Origin: Sphagnum compactum
Lineage: Eukaryota > Bryophyta > Sphagnopsida > Sphagnales
DNA length: 64,000 nt
NCBI GenBank assembly: GCA_965153455.1
Contig: OZ234496.1
Location: 4,163,207 to 4,227,206, forward strand
Reading direction: 5' to 3'
Shown here: piece after piece, positions 11,976 to 23,692 of the stretch
Layout: every line of letters begins with the position of its first letter
How positions within the stretch are numbered: position 1 is the first letter of the stretch
Position numbers and translations under genes: made by a program
Notes under the pieces: generated by a model
Database searches by the model: none
What the model saw: the letters and a program-made list of their open reading frames with translations, nothing else
Told to the model about the DNA's origin: nothing

Positions 11976-12530
11976 TCTCTGAAGTCAAGCTCCTGTTTCT
12001 CCTAGCAGCGTATGTCGGTTTTGAAACCGAGACGAAAAATTCAAAGTTGAAAACCACAACGGCCTTTCAAAACCGATTCAAGAGAAGGCAGGAAGAAAGA
12101 GAATCGAAGATGTCGACGATAACGACGACGACGACGAGGAAGAAGAGGAGGAGGAAGAGGGCGATGGCGTACTTCTCGAAACGCAGCACAGCAACGGCAC
12201 GATCGGCAGAGGGCTGCTAACGCTTGCACGGAAATAGGAAGAAGATGATGTTCCCGATGAAGTTCTCATGTTAAGGAAACGTATTCCCCAATCCAAAGCT
12301 AACGCGTTCACGGTCTTTCGGCGCAAACATGGAGGCGTTCCCGAATCTTCAAGAACCTTCTGTTTGACTGACTGTCCGTCTCTCTTCGAGAACCTCGCTC
12401 CGTTCCCACAGCGGAGACTTAAATTTGCCTTTTGCGGATTTTTTTTTCTTTTTTTTTCTTTTCTCTTTTGCCGGGGGGGGGGGAGGGAACGGACGCGGTA
12501 ATCGGTGAATGAATTCGGGACGTCAGATAT
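11976..12530 (-). promoter_or_regulatory. Probable promoter and 5' UTR of BI-1
   Basis: This stretch upstream of the BI-1 ATG is richer in G+C and CpG than the surrounding intergenic DNA and contains a run of GAC/GAG triplets (about 12115-12165) typical of plant 5' leaders. A homopolymer G run sits near 12473-12483. TACACGTGTC (12532-12541) contains a CACGTG G-box core, a common bZIP/bHLH site in stress-responsive plant promoters. No transcription start can be fixed from sequence alone. Serine-rich open frames here arise from the triplet repeats. Confidence 0.45.
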
Positions 12531-14103
12531 TACACGTGTCGATCTTTCACTCGTCCTTTGAGAATCGTCCTGTGGATCGAATAGGCGGTAAGGTTTTGGC
12601 TCTCAAGGACTAAACCCCCCCGACCCCCCCTCCCCCACCCCAAGACAAAAAAAAGCCACAAAAAACTGGCTCCCCAAATGCTATGAAATTTCCCAGGTGG
12701 GGTCAAGGGACCCTTATGCAAGTAACACCTAAAGCCAAAAAAGAAAAAATGATTTTATATTTCTTTTTTTTCCCCTTTTTTTTTCCTTTTTTGTGCTGGT
12801 ATTTATAGGTAGTGGTAACCCATGGTAGGTGTTTTCTTTCTTTTTAAAAAAATTGCTTTACTTGCACTATGATCAATGTTTTTTTTTAAATTCGCCCCCA
12901 CCATGCAATATAAAAAAATTGGCAAACTATTTCCAAAAACCAGAAAAATTAGTCAAATTTACACTAGGATAATGTAATTTCAATTTTCAATAGGTACATA
13001 CATGCAAGTTTCATTTTATATTGTTATTATTAAATCAATTATCTAAGGATTCAAATTTAATACTGGACTATATGTCAGATAAGGCCCCATGGGTGAGGGC
13101 ATTCTTTGAAATGCGGGCTTAATCGCATCTTTGGCCTCATCTTCGGGGCCCTTATTTCAAAAATGCCCTCATCTTAAGGCCCTACCCTATACAAAATTTT
13201 CTCCTTTTTTTTGGGAAAAAAATAACAAATTTTAAGGAAAACAAAACGCTCACTATGATATATGTCAAGTGTTATTTATTTATTATGTTTTACCTTGTTT
13301 ATTTAGTGGCATCAAAACTAGGTTGGATGCAAGTTATTGTTTGCACCCACAATTGATACTGAATAGATGTTTGTTGAATAAATTCATATTTTGAAAAACA
13401 AAATCCAACAACCACAATTTGAATATTATGCAATTTCAAAATAATAATAATAATAATAACATTAAATCCTCTATATTTAAGTTATTTTGTTCAAATATCC
13501 CAATGGTTTGGATTGTCCACCCTATGGGGAAGGTATTTTTTGGATTTATCCAAAGACTATGATTTCAAGTTTCATATATTTGTGTGCTTTATTTTTTGAA
13601 AAGACACATTTGAACTTAATGACATGTCAAAAGACGCATTGTTTGATTTTCATTTTTTTCAAAACGTCCTTGACTTTTTTTTAAGACTATAACCCCAAAA
13701 AAAAAAAATGATTTTGAAATAGAAACCATGTCTTCTTCTTCTTCTTTTCTATCATTAACCATCTAGCGCCCTTCTTCTACTACTACCACAAACAAAATCA
13801 CCTCCTTCCAAGAATGGTTAACCATTTGCTCCTCTTTAGTAATCTCTCTCCTTCTTTGCCTTTCGCAAAGTCTTTGTAGCCACAAGCAAATGCTTTGCAA
13901 AAATCTTTTATTAGGTACATTCATAATGAAGAAGCTAATGACATATGTATTTCTATGCTTTTTGTTGATGTTGATGACTAAGATCTCACGGCATCATTGC
14001 GAAAAATACACTATCTTTATCTTCTATAACAAGTAATAGTTGTAGTTATAATGAACAAACAACACTTATCAAGCAAGCTAGTGCCCTTATACCTTACATT
14101 CAA
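12531..14103. other. Intergenic DNA with C-rich and simple-sequence tracts
   Basis: Contents are a C-rich stretch (12616-12640), an AAT microsatellite (13439-13460), a TCT microsatellite (about 13730-13750) and the foldback listed separately. No gene is supported. Confidence 0.45.
13081..13185. repeat. Foldback repeat, copy 1
   Basis: Left arm 13081-13118 (contains GTGAGGGCATTCTTTGAAAT) pairs imperfectly with right arm 13146-13182 (contains TTATTTCAAAAATGCCCTCA), leaving a centre of about 27 bases. The arm core GAGGGC, ATT and TTGAAAT(AAG) also occurs in the foldback at 22070-22140, so the two look like copies of one small foldback or MITE-like family. Confidence 0.6.
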
Positions 14104-16501
14104 CACTACTAGAAATCTTGTCATTTGCAACCAGTCACTATGCAACTGGCATGCAATTGGTTGTCATTTGCAATTATTTCGGTCATGTTTGCAACTATAA
14201 ATTTGATATTGTATAAATTTTTCAGCCATACGGTTGTGTGTGCAACTAACGTGTAACTAAATGTGTACAACATGGATACGTGTCATAAAATGGATGGCCT
14301 AAACTTATACATACTTAAATTATTATATTTAATATATCTACATAGACTACATATAATAATATTATGTGCCTCTAGTATTAAGGTTAACCCCATGCTAACT
14401 TAGGCTAATTTAAACTAACCTAAGCTAAAATAACCATGGTTTAAACTAACCTAGGCTAAATAAATTAAAAAGTTAAAGTAACTGGTTAAATTAAATTAGG
14501 CTAATCTAACCATAGTTAAATTAAATTAAGCTAAAATAATTATGGCTAAAATTAACCATGCCTAAACTTTATTAGGCTAAAATATTTATGGTTAAATTAA
14601 ATTAGGCTAAACTAATTATGGCTAAATTAACTATGGCTAAATTAAGTTAGGCCAAAATAATTATGGCTAAAATGAATTACAGTATATTATTAATGGCTAA
14701 AATACATATGGCTAAAATAAGTTAGGCCAAACTAATTATGGTTAAATTAAGTTAGGCTAGATTATTTATGGCTAAAATAAATTAAGCTAAAACTAAAAAT
14801 GGTTAAATTAATTATGACTAAAATAAATTATAGTAAATTAAATTAAGTTAAACTAAACCATGGTTTAAATATATATTGCAAGTTTTTTAAATTTATGTGT
14901 CAAATATATTTAAATATTTTTTTGGCAAGTAAAAATATTTTATTTTATTTTATTTGGAATCTTTTTCAGAAAATGTAAATTTGATTAAACAAAAACATTA
15001 TTCAGAATCAATTAATATGATAATATTAATATTTATTATTTATGTTAAAAATAGTAATGTAAATAGGCTACATGAATTAACCTACAAGTACATAAACATC
15101 TTAAGTTAATTACTAGTTTAAGCTATATAATAATGTTAAAATCATATTTTCATTGAATAATCATAATTATTAAAAATATTCTACAATCATCTTTGAAGTA
15201 AAAAAGAAATGGAGTAATGAAAATTTAACAAGCAAAAAATAAGAAAAATAAGTTTTCCAAGTTACAAAACGTTTTTTTTTCTTTTCTTTGGACCCGTCCT
15301 ACTTTCAAACCTCATAACTTTCTTATTTCTAATTCATTTTAAACAATTTAAAATGATATAGGAGCGCCATGTGAAGTTCTACAAATCATGTTTGAACTTT
15401 AATAGCAAAAAAAAAACATAAAAGGAACTTTCTGGGTGTTTAAGAATTGGGCTTTGTAGTGTTCAATGGTTTTTTTTCTGAGTTTTTGACCCCCTTTACT
15501 TTGGGGGGCCATAACTTTCTCATTCCTCATCTGTTTTTGATGATTTTTAGTGTGTTAGATGCGCCAAGAGGAGGGCTTCAAGTTTTGTTTGGACACCAAA
15601 AGCAACAAAGCCCTCCCCTGGCTGCTATACTCTAATACATTAGTTGCATCTAATGTGCAACTAAATTGGTTCATGAAGTTTGCAATGGAATTTTTTATCC
15701 CATATCCTTTGGCTTCCAATTCTATTTGGTTCAGTATATAAATAGGAGTAATAACTTGTAATAATCAAACACCAAATGTCATTGCGGATGAGTAAATAAA
15801 TAAAGCTTGACCTTTATGAAATGGTAAAATCTTAAAAATAAAATCGGATTATTCTAATCTTACCTATATAGCCTAAACCTAGCTATGTTCAACCTACTTA
15901 CATATCTAAATAAACCTACTTATCTAATAGGGTTTAATAATTACCTACCTACCTAGGCAACATGCGTCAACATCTTATTAGCCATAAATTGGACGATTTA
16001 AATTTCATTAATTAATATTTAAAATTAAAAAAAAGGCAGGCCTTAATTGCCACGTGTCATAATATAATTGGTGTTTGAAAAGGACACATGTCAAATGGTC
16101 AATGAACGTTCCATGATGTGCCACGTGTCATCATCTTAATGGTAAAAACTTTAATGATTGAGATTAATCCAATGAATTTTTAATTTTGAAAACACAAAAA
16201 TAATTAAATAGTGACATGCATCCACAAGCGTCCAATTTTAAAACACATGTCATATTTTTAGTAGTTACATTGTAGTTGCAAGGAGAGTTGCACATGAGGT
16301 GCAACTACATTTGGATTAGTATGTGTGAATGAACATGTATATTAGCGCCGTATATACATGTTGCATACGTAGTGTCGCATGTAACTGAATGTCATATGCA
16401 ACTTGTCTTAGGCAACTACACAAATTTGTAGTTGCATGTGTCGCATGCAATTGAATTTTAGTTGCAAACAACAGTTGCAAAACCCAAAATTTCTAGTAGT
16501 G
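14104..16501. mobile_element. Non-autonomous CACTA-type (EnSpm) DNA transposon, about 2.4 kb
   Basis: The element starts with CACTACTAGAAAT (14104) and ends with the exact inverse complement ATTTCTAGTAGTG (16501), the canonical terminus of plant CACTA elements. The flanking 3-mers are CAA on the left and CAG on the right, an imperfect 3-bp target duplication. Both ends carry many short subterminal repeats of the GTTGCA/TGCAAC type, as seen where CACTA transposases bind: several between 14125 and 14260, and more than ten between 16265 and 16485. The interior holds an AT-rich array of TTAGGCTAAA and TTATGGCTAAA units (about 14385-14870). No transposase coding sequence is visible, so mobilisation would need a partner element. 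Confidence 0.85.
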
Positions 16502-19500
16502 CAGGAGTAGAAATGAATCACATAGTTTTGCATCTACCATTTCCAAAGAAGCAAAGTGAGGGGAACAACAGTTGTTCAAAGCGAAAAACACTGAATTAGC
16601 CAAAGGGGAGTTCTTAGTGTTTGGAGTTACTCATGAGACCTTAAACTAAAATCGGGTGATGGGGATGCACACTAGAAGAAGAAAGAAACTTCTTGGGTAG
16701 ACTTCTTCATGTCTTATGAGGAGTAGTAAGAGGATGTGGTTTGTTGTTCTTTTCCTTTCAAGAGGAAGAAAAAGAAAAATAAGAGGTTTTTGGTAGGTTT
16801 ACTTTCTACAAGGTGGTTTTGTTAACAACAAGCCAACTATAACAAATCAAGATCTCATGATTCAATGTTTGGAAAATGATGTCTCCATCTTTTCTTCAAA
16901 TTCATCATGTTTTGGACCTCATGCTTTTAGAAGCCATGGTTGTCGGGAAGTCAATTTTAATGATCTTATAACAATTGTTGACAATGAAAGCATTTTCAAT
17001 CAAAATTCCAAATTTTTCATTAAAATGAAAACATTATCAAGCATGTTGCAATCAATGAATATTGTAATACTTTCATAAGATATCATCACTTGTCAAATTC
17101 AAGACAACATGCTTCTATTTGTGCAATCGAGAAAGCTATAATGGCATGTTGAAACAAAAATCCATAACATGAAGGTATTTTGCAATCATTCATTGTTGTT
17201 TACCTTCAAATATGCAAAGTGCGTCATAAACATACAATTAATTGGGATGATATTCACAAAATTCCATTACAAATTTTGGAGGACAAACTTGATCAAATAT
17301 GCACAAGTCTTATTGTGCTACTCAAATGAAAAGGATCAATCACCTCAAGGTCAATAAGGTCATTGGTATTATGGTTGTCATAGAGGTAGGAAGAAATGTG
17401 AAAGAAGTGAAATGCAAATAACATGAATGAAATAATACAACATAGAAAGGCAAGAATATACATGAAATTTGACGGTGAATTTTTTATGAGGTTGTTCAAC
17501 CAAAGTGAAATTCATAAGAGACATTTTGTAAGGATGATGTTTTAAAAAATAATAGAGAAGTTACAATTTATGTTCACAAAGTTCATAGTGGACATGCCTT
17601 CAAATTATAAATTGATCAATACTTCTTGCCCATATATCCTTTGATAGTCAAATAAGTTATGAAATTTTTGAAACATGTGGTCAATACATCAATTGTGTCA
17701 TAATTAATATCTCTTTGACAAGAACACAAGATCAAAAAAAGGGTGATTGCTTAATAATTTCTACCTCATGTAAGTCGTATATAATTGTTGTAAAAAAAAT
17801 TATGGAATCAAATTTATCTTCACTTGTTACATACAATGTCAATTTCAAGCATTTATTAATATTCATGAAAACAACACACTTCAAAAAGAAACAATTAAGG
17901 AGATTTTATAATTCACAAAATTTGCCTTTTAACAATGTGGAAGTTCCATGTGAAGAGTTATTTGTCATTATGTATGGTTTGGGAAAGGAGTTTCAAAAGA
18001 TAAAATTCATTTCACCTTTGGATGAATATCAACATACTTTGAAAATTATGAAAACTTGTTTGGAAAGATTACAAAAACCTTTTAGTTTCACATGTTTAAG
18101 TATTATTAATATGCTTTTGGAAAGATCTATTTGAAAAAATTCAAAGCAATGTCCATTGTACAAGGTGGATTAATAAAAAGGATTAGAAAGAACCGACTTC
18201 CAACAAGGATGTGATTCAAAATACTCAAATGAGACCAAAAGCTAAGAAAAACTTGCCATCACATGTTATGGTGGCAATTAATAAATAAAAAAGAATGTTG
18301 TTGGGTGTATTTAATAGGATAATAGGAGCCAACCCCATCACTTTGAATGTTTGTTTCATGATTATTTAAAAGCAATGAGAGTGCTTACTAGGATGATATG
18401 GCAAATTGTGCAACTAGTTATAGAAAGTGATGAATTAAAAATTCATGATTATGTCATTTTGAAAACATTTCAAGTCCCCTAATAATGAGAAACAATGGAT
18501 GCATTTTTTTACAATACTCTATGAATGTTTTTGAGTATTTTGTACTCACTAAATTCATTCCAAACTATTCCACATACATGTTTCCATAACATATTAAAAA
18601 CATTGTCTTGTAAACACATAAAAGACTTGCAACATTAATACAAATTTTGACACTAAAACAAGAGAAAACAAACATTACTTACATTTGTTATGATTATTAT
18701 CAATGTGATTACACTTTATTCTTAAACATTCTAAAGGTGAATTATGATATTTGGGTGTGGGCAAAATCAAATATAAAATAAAAATACTTTGGGTCTTAAT
18801 GGGGTAAGTAATAGGAATCACTTCATGACATAATGATTATTTAGTTGAACCATTGTGGTAAGTGGTTATTTAAGTTGATGTTGAAATTTTTGTATGAATT
18901 TGTATAATAATTTTTTGACGAACCCTTATGGATGGAAATAGGTGATGTTTCAAGATTATAAAAATACATTTATCAACAACATACTTATGAAAACTAACAA
19001 TAGATCAAAAGGACATGATGAATAAATTTTAAAAAATATATGAGATTTTTTCAATTTGAAGAAGAGTGTTCTTTGTAGCACCATGTTCAAAACCATATCT
19101 TTTGTTCAAAGTTGCACATCAAAAGTTTATATCTATGATCCAATGGGATAGGAAATTTAAATTGTATCTTGAGAGTCTCGATTAGAAACTTTGATAACTT
19201 ATTTTAATGATGGGCCAATCAAAGAGGCTCATTGCTAAGATGTTTAGTTGTGATATATGCTTATGCTTTGAATTGAAATATTTGCATGCAAAAACCATGA
19301 CATGCCCCTTTTGTATTTTGTATTTTTTATTAATATGATTATTTTCCAATTCAGAGTTTTTTCACCGGTCACGAGGTTCTAGTTATAATGTTTTAAAATT
19401 TGAGTGTAGTAGGGTTATGATTTTTTTCTTGGCAAATATATGATGTTAAGAAAATCAAATTGAAAAGAGACAAAAATATTGTTGTTTGCCAATCAATGGT

Positions 19501-19789
19501 GAATGCATGCTTCTTCACCTTTCTTAAAATTCCTAGGGGTTGAAAAATACATAGGTAGGCATTTAAAGGTGATCACCTTTTGAAGGTCACAAAATGGCCA
19601 TATCCTAGAACCCCTCCTCCCCCTCCAACCCCTTTTGCAAGGTTATAAAAATCATCAAAACCCTATAAAACTTTATCTATAAACACACCATTGAGTTGGA
19701 AAATATACAAGGGAATTAAGGGGAAAAAAAAGAATTTAAAGGACATCAAGGTAGCACAAATTATATGTCAAAATTTATCCATCTCAACC
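16502..19789. other. AT-rich intergenic DNA, no confident gene
   Basis: Open frames at 16857-17078 and 17715-18134 (139 codons, plus strand) have no domain I can name, no supporting splice structure and AT-driven codon choice. They are probably transposon remnants. The region 18573-18690 is related to 1640-1730. A C-rich tract lies near 19610-19635. Confidence 0.4.
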
Positions 19790-21290
19790 AACCTCCTGTA
19801 ATAGGTCAGTCGTGGTGATGGGGGGTGTGTCATAAAGGGGTGGAAATCAAGAAATAATTAAACCTACTTCTACTGCCTGACTTAAGATGGAGGATGCTTA
19901 CATCCTTTGTAACATAATTGAAAATTTTTAACGAAAAAAAGTAACTAAGATAGAAAGAGGAGAGCCCTTCGATCCTTTGAAGCTCCAAATGGCATTGACA
20001 TAATGATGTAAGAACACATTAGTTTGTATATGCAAACATCCAAATATTTCAATTGTTAAAAAAATGAATTGATTAGTGGAGTGTCGATTGTGATAACTTT
20101 TTTTTTAGCATGAGTTGCATTAGAGGCAACAAATCTTTGAGTTCTACAGGATCGAGTAAATAAATTTACACATGTTGGATCAACAATGACAACATCAACC
20201 AAGGTGCAAATGCCATCTTTGGTGAGCACAATGTCGACTCATTGATGAGAAGGTTGAACATGGTTAAAGGAACACATGTAAGTGTTTTCATCCCATGCGA
20301 AAGCCTACATTTTTGTAAATGTCACAAATTTCATCATGGATTCCTATGCGTTCATTGCTATGGGCACAATGTAAGAGGTGGCTACCCATAGGGTCAATGG
20401 GGGTGTGCAATTAAATGATGTGATAATTCAAATCATGTTTGAACCGTTATGGAAAAAATTAGGGAAAATAATAAAAAAGGTTGGGAAAATTGGTCGAGCC
20501 ATAAGCCAAGCGCTTACCCTAGGGCCAAAGCATGATCAAATTCAAGCATAATGGGTTTTAACTATCGTGTTGGAGAGCATGTTGGAAAATGTATGATGGT
20601 GCAAACGTTGCAAGATGGAATCCTAAAGTTAAAACATTTGTTGTTCGATGAATTGTTCAAAAGGAAAAATACATGCACATGTTGGGGGCGGTAAAAGATC
20701 ACATGCCACTTGGAGGTGTTGCTTGAAAGGGAAAGTGTTTTTGTTAACTCATGTTAAAGCTTCAAAAAGGAAAAGACATTGATCAACCATAAACCTAATA
20801 ATTATGATTGAAACTACAAGGGCCCATTTCCCTAAATAGGCTATGTGGGCGATGGTGGTTGTTAATATGAGCTTAATGCCATCGAACATTATCGGGAAAG
20901 AAACTTGTTTATGAACTAGAAATTTTTATATGTTATCAAAGGACTTTGGACCCAAAAAACGTCCAAACATTTGAAGGAAAGAGGAGTCAAAGGAAACAAA
21001 GGAGTCTATAAAGGTGAGAGAAGGAGGTGTGCATCATAATAGATATGATGATCGTTGCATGAAATAATGGGTTAAAATTCCAAAGGCTACCTGAACATCA
21101 CCCATTCTAAGGAGAAATTTGACATGCTGAACATCCTCTAACATGACATTTTTTATGAGAGATTTGTGTTTCCTTACACCCAATTGCCCCACCCCGAACC
21201 CGAAGGGGTAAAATAAGACACCATTGTGGTAACAATAAGAACAAATGCCAAGCTGCAACATTGTAATTATAAGGGTCCTATGCCAGCTTT
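19790..21290 (-). mobile_element. Decayed retroelement coding region, copy 1
   Basis: On the minus strand a broken coding sequence starts around 21261 (MLQLGICSYC) and continues through VMLEDVQHV, VAFGILTHYFMQRSSYLL and, after several stops, LLHCAHSNERIGIHDEICDI and a region near 20050-20300. The same order of blocks is found on the plus strand at 33790-35180, and the two can be aligned over roughly 1.3 kb with many substitutions and small indels. I recognise the blocks as the part of a non-LTR-type retroelement protein that follows the reverse transcriptase core; this identification is from memory. Multiple stops make it non-functional. Confidence 0.6.
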
Positions 21291-23692
21291 TCTAGTGGAA
21301 AACGAAATGCCATTTATACATCACGTTGTAAAGCAATAGGGATGTGGTATAGCCGAAGACAATGAAAACCTAAATGGAAGGACTCGAGTACATCCAATGT
21401 TGAAACCCAAGCCTAAGTTGATGTAAGTGGGTTGGGAATAAGAGCGGAAATTGAGCCGAGATGTTCACATGGGTTTGGATTGGATGTCTAATAGGAATGT
21501 TGGTGGCAGGCTAATCTTCAAAGGGTAAATTGATGCCCACAAGTGGGGCAAGAAACTTCAGATGAAGGTTGATGGCATATTGGGGAAATGGGGATAGGTT
21601 GGGGGTTTGATCATGAACATATAAGGGCTGGTAGAGGAGATGGGGAAAAAGGCTTACATGTGCAATATCTAGGGGGATTGAAAAAATGTAGGGTTGAAGC
21701 CCCATATTCGCACCAAAGGTTGGGGTTTGATAGGGGGAATTAGTACGATCTATGGTGGCACAGGAAAAACAAATGGGCGATGGGAATTACAAGGTTCGTG
21801 ATACATGATGAATTAAGGGACATGGGACATTTTGTGCCCATGAAGAAAGAGGTTTACTAAAAGCAGAATTACAAATAGGTCCCATTTAAAAAAAACTACC
21901 TACTTTTGCATAACAATCGTAAAAAGGTTTTAGGGTTTTATTATAACATAATGAATGTTTGTTTTTTCTGGGTATCTTTCTTCCCCCAAGTTTTGACCTT
22001 TCAATGAAACACTTGCATCATTTAATGACCAATATGATAGTTGTGTTGGAATAAGGTAACACCTGAAAAGGGGGGTGTAATTTTAAAATAAGTACTGGGT
22101 CAAGGTGGAGTGAGGGGGTACTTATTTCAAGAACGCCCCCAATCCAAAAACATTACTTGATATAAAACATTAATAGAAAATTATTGTTTCATTTCTTCCC
22201 ATTGTATTCAACTAATATCATAAAAAAAGGAAAAAAAGACAATGCACTTAAAAATAAATAAATTGAAGCAAACATTATTTTCATAGCAAATTATAAACAA
22301 AAATGAATTCACACAGCTACTATTACCAAATTATGACTCCAAAATTTATGATATATTCATTATATTCAATTCAAACTTATTCAAACAAACATTACCATAT
22401 AAACATTAATTTAAAACAAAAATCAACTTAAGATTAACTTACCATGGATTGATTAGAAATCATGCATTGCATAGTAACTACATGTAGTTTGATTTCCAAC
22501 TTGTTGACAATTGACATTGCAACACCCACTCACACATGTTCTTGTTCATTCCTCTTGCTACAAGTCGGTTACCAATGCTTTGTACTTTCAAGTCAATATG
22601 CCCTCTCAACTTACTTATCCTTGCAAGGACTATTAGCTGACAACTAGAGGCTTGTTGCTTGGGTTCTTACATTGCAAATTATCTATAATCACCTTAACCC
22701 ATTGAAATTTGAAAAGCCACTTTTGTGTTTAATGGCATTCAAATCATAAAGGAGAAAATGTATGGAAAAAACATAAGCTAGAATTAACATAAATAGTTAG
22801 ATGCCATTTTCCCTTGGGAGGCAACATTTGAATAAACATTGAAAACATATTTGTGTAATCGACTACATTGACATCAAGCAAAGAAATTTCATGGTTCTAA
22901 GCTTCCCTCAATATTATTATTGTTAGTGTTATAATGAGTTTCACTCATCATAATGTAGGATAAAAAATTTACACATAATATGTCGTTCACACATGATGGT
23001 ATGAATATCTTGTTGATCCCATAGGAAAATCAATGCGATGCTTTTATTGATACAAAATGATTTGTATGATTTTTCACCCAATTTTTACACTAAAATGCTT
23101 ATTTTACATAAAAGAATGTCCTTGGAAAATATGCACAAAATTTCAAATAGAAGTATTCACACAATACATGGAATGAAATCTGATGTAAACCCTTCCAGAA
23201 TGTCAAGGATAACTTGAGTTATAACATTTGCACATGAATCAATAGTGTTCAGAATTTTTTCTGAAAATTTTAGATTCTTGTATATTAGAAATTTGTGCCC
23301 AATGGTCAGTCTCTGATGATCTGCATTCACTAATCAGTAATGTTAATTTCTCTGCAAATTCAACAAGAACTTCACGAATACAAGAATCTCTGTAGGTTTC
23401 TCAAAATCATATCATCTTCAGGATTGCAAAATTTTCTGCTTTAAATTTGCAAAAGAATCTAAGTTTGTTCATCAAAAAGTACACATAAGACCGTGGAAAT
23501 TTCACACCTTTTCCTAACAAGAACAGCATTGAAGTTGCCTCCAAAATCTTGAGCTTCACACTCCTAACTCTTCATTGCAAAACATCATTTTCCTGTATAA
23601 CTGGTTAAAGAGCTAGAAAAGCTTGAGTGCACCTGAAAAGTTCAGTGTGGAATGGCAACAGAAATCAAGCTGGATGTCAAGAGTGAGGTAAA
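21291..23692. other. Intergenic DNA, includes possible element upstream part and APC5 3' flank
   Basis: 21291-21870 may be the 5' part of the minus-strand retroelement relic, since an open frame continues there (21511-21705) without a recognisable domain. 21870-23690 is AT-rich with no gene. The last few hundred bases should contain the 3' UTR of APC5, which ends at 23693. Confidence 0.4.
22070..22140. repeat. Foldback repeat, copy 2
   Basis: Left arm 22070-22099 (GGGGGGTGTAATTTTAAAAT and on) pairs with right arm 22116-22140 (GGGTACTTATTTCAAGAACG and CCCCC). The right arm read in reverse resembles the arms of the foldback at 13081-13185, sharing TTGAAATAAG between a G-rich start and a G/C-rich end. 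Confidence 0.55.

Noticed and set aside
12078-12326. Serine-rich open frame upstream of BI-1
   Set aside because: It is made by GAC/GAG triplet repeats in the BI-1 leader; the run of Ser is a repeat product.
17715-18134. 139-codon plus-strand open frame
   Set aside because: No recognisable domain, AT-driven composition, no splice or promoter support. It is more likely a transposon remnant than a gene.
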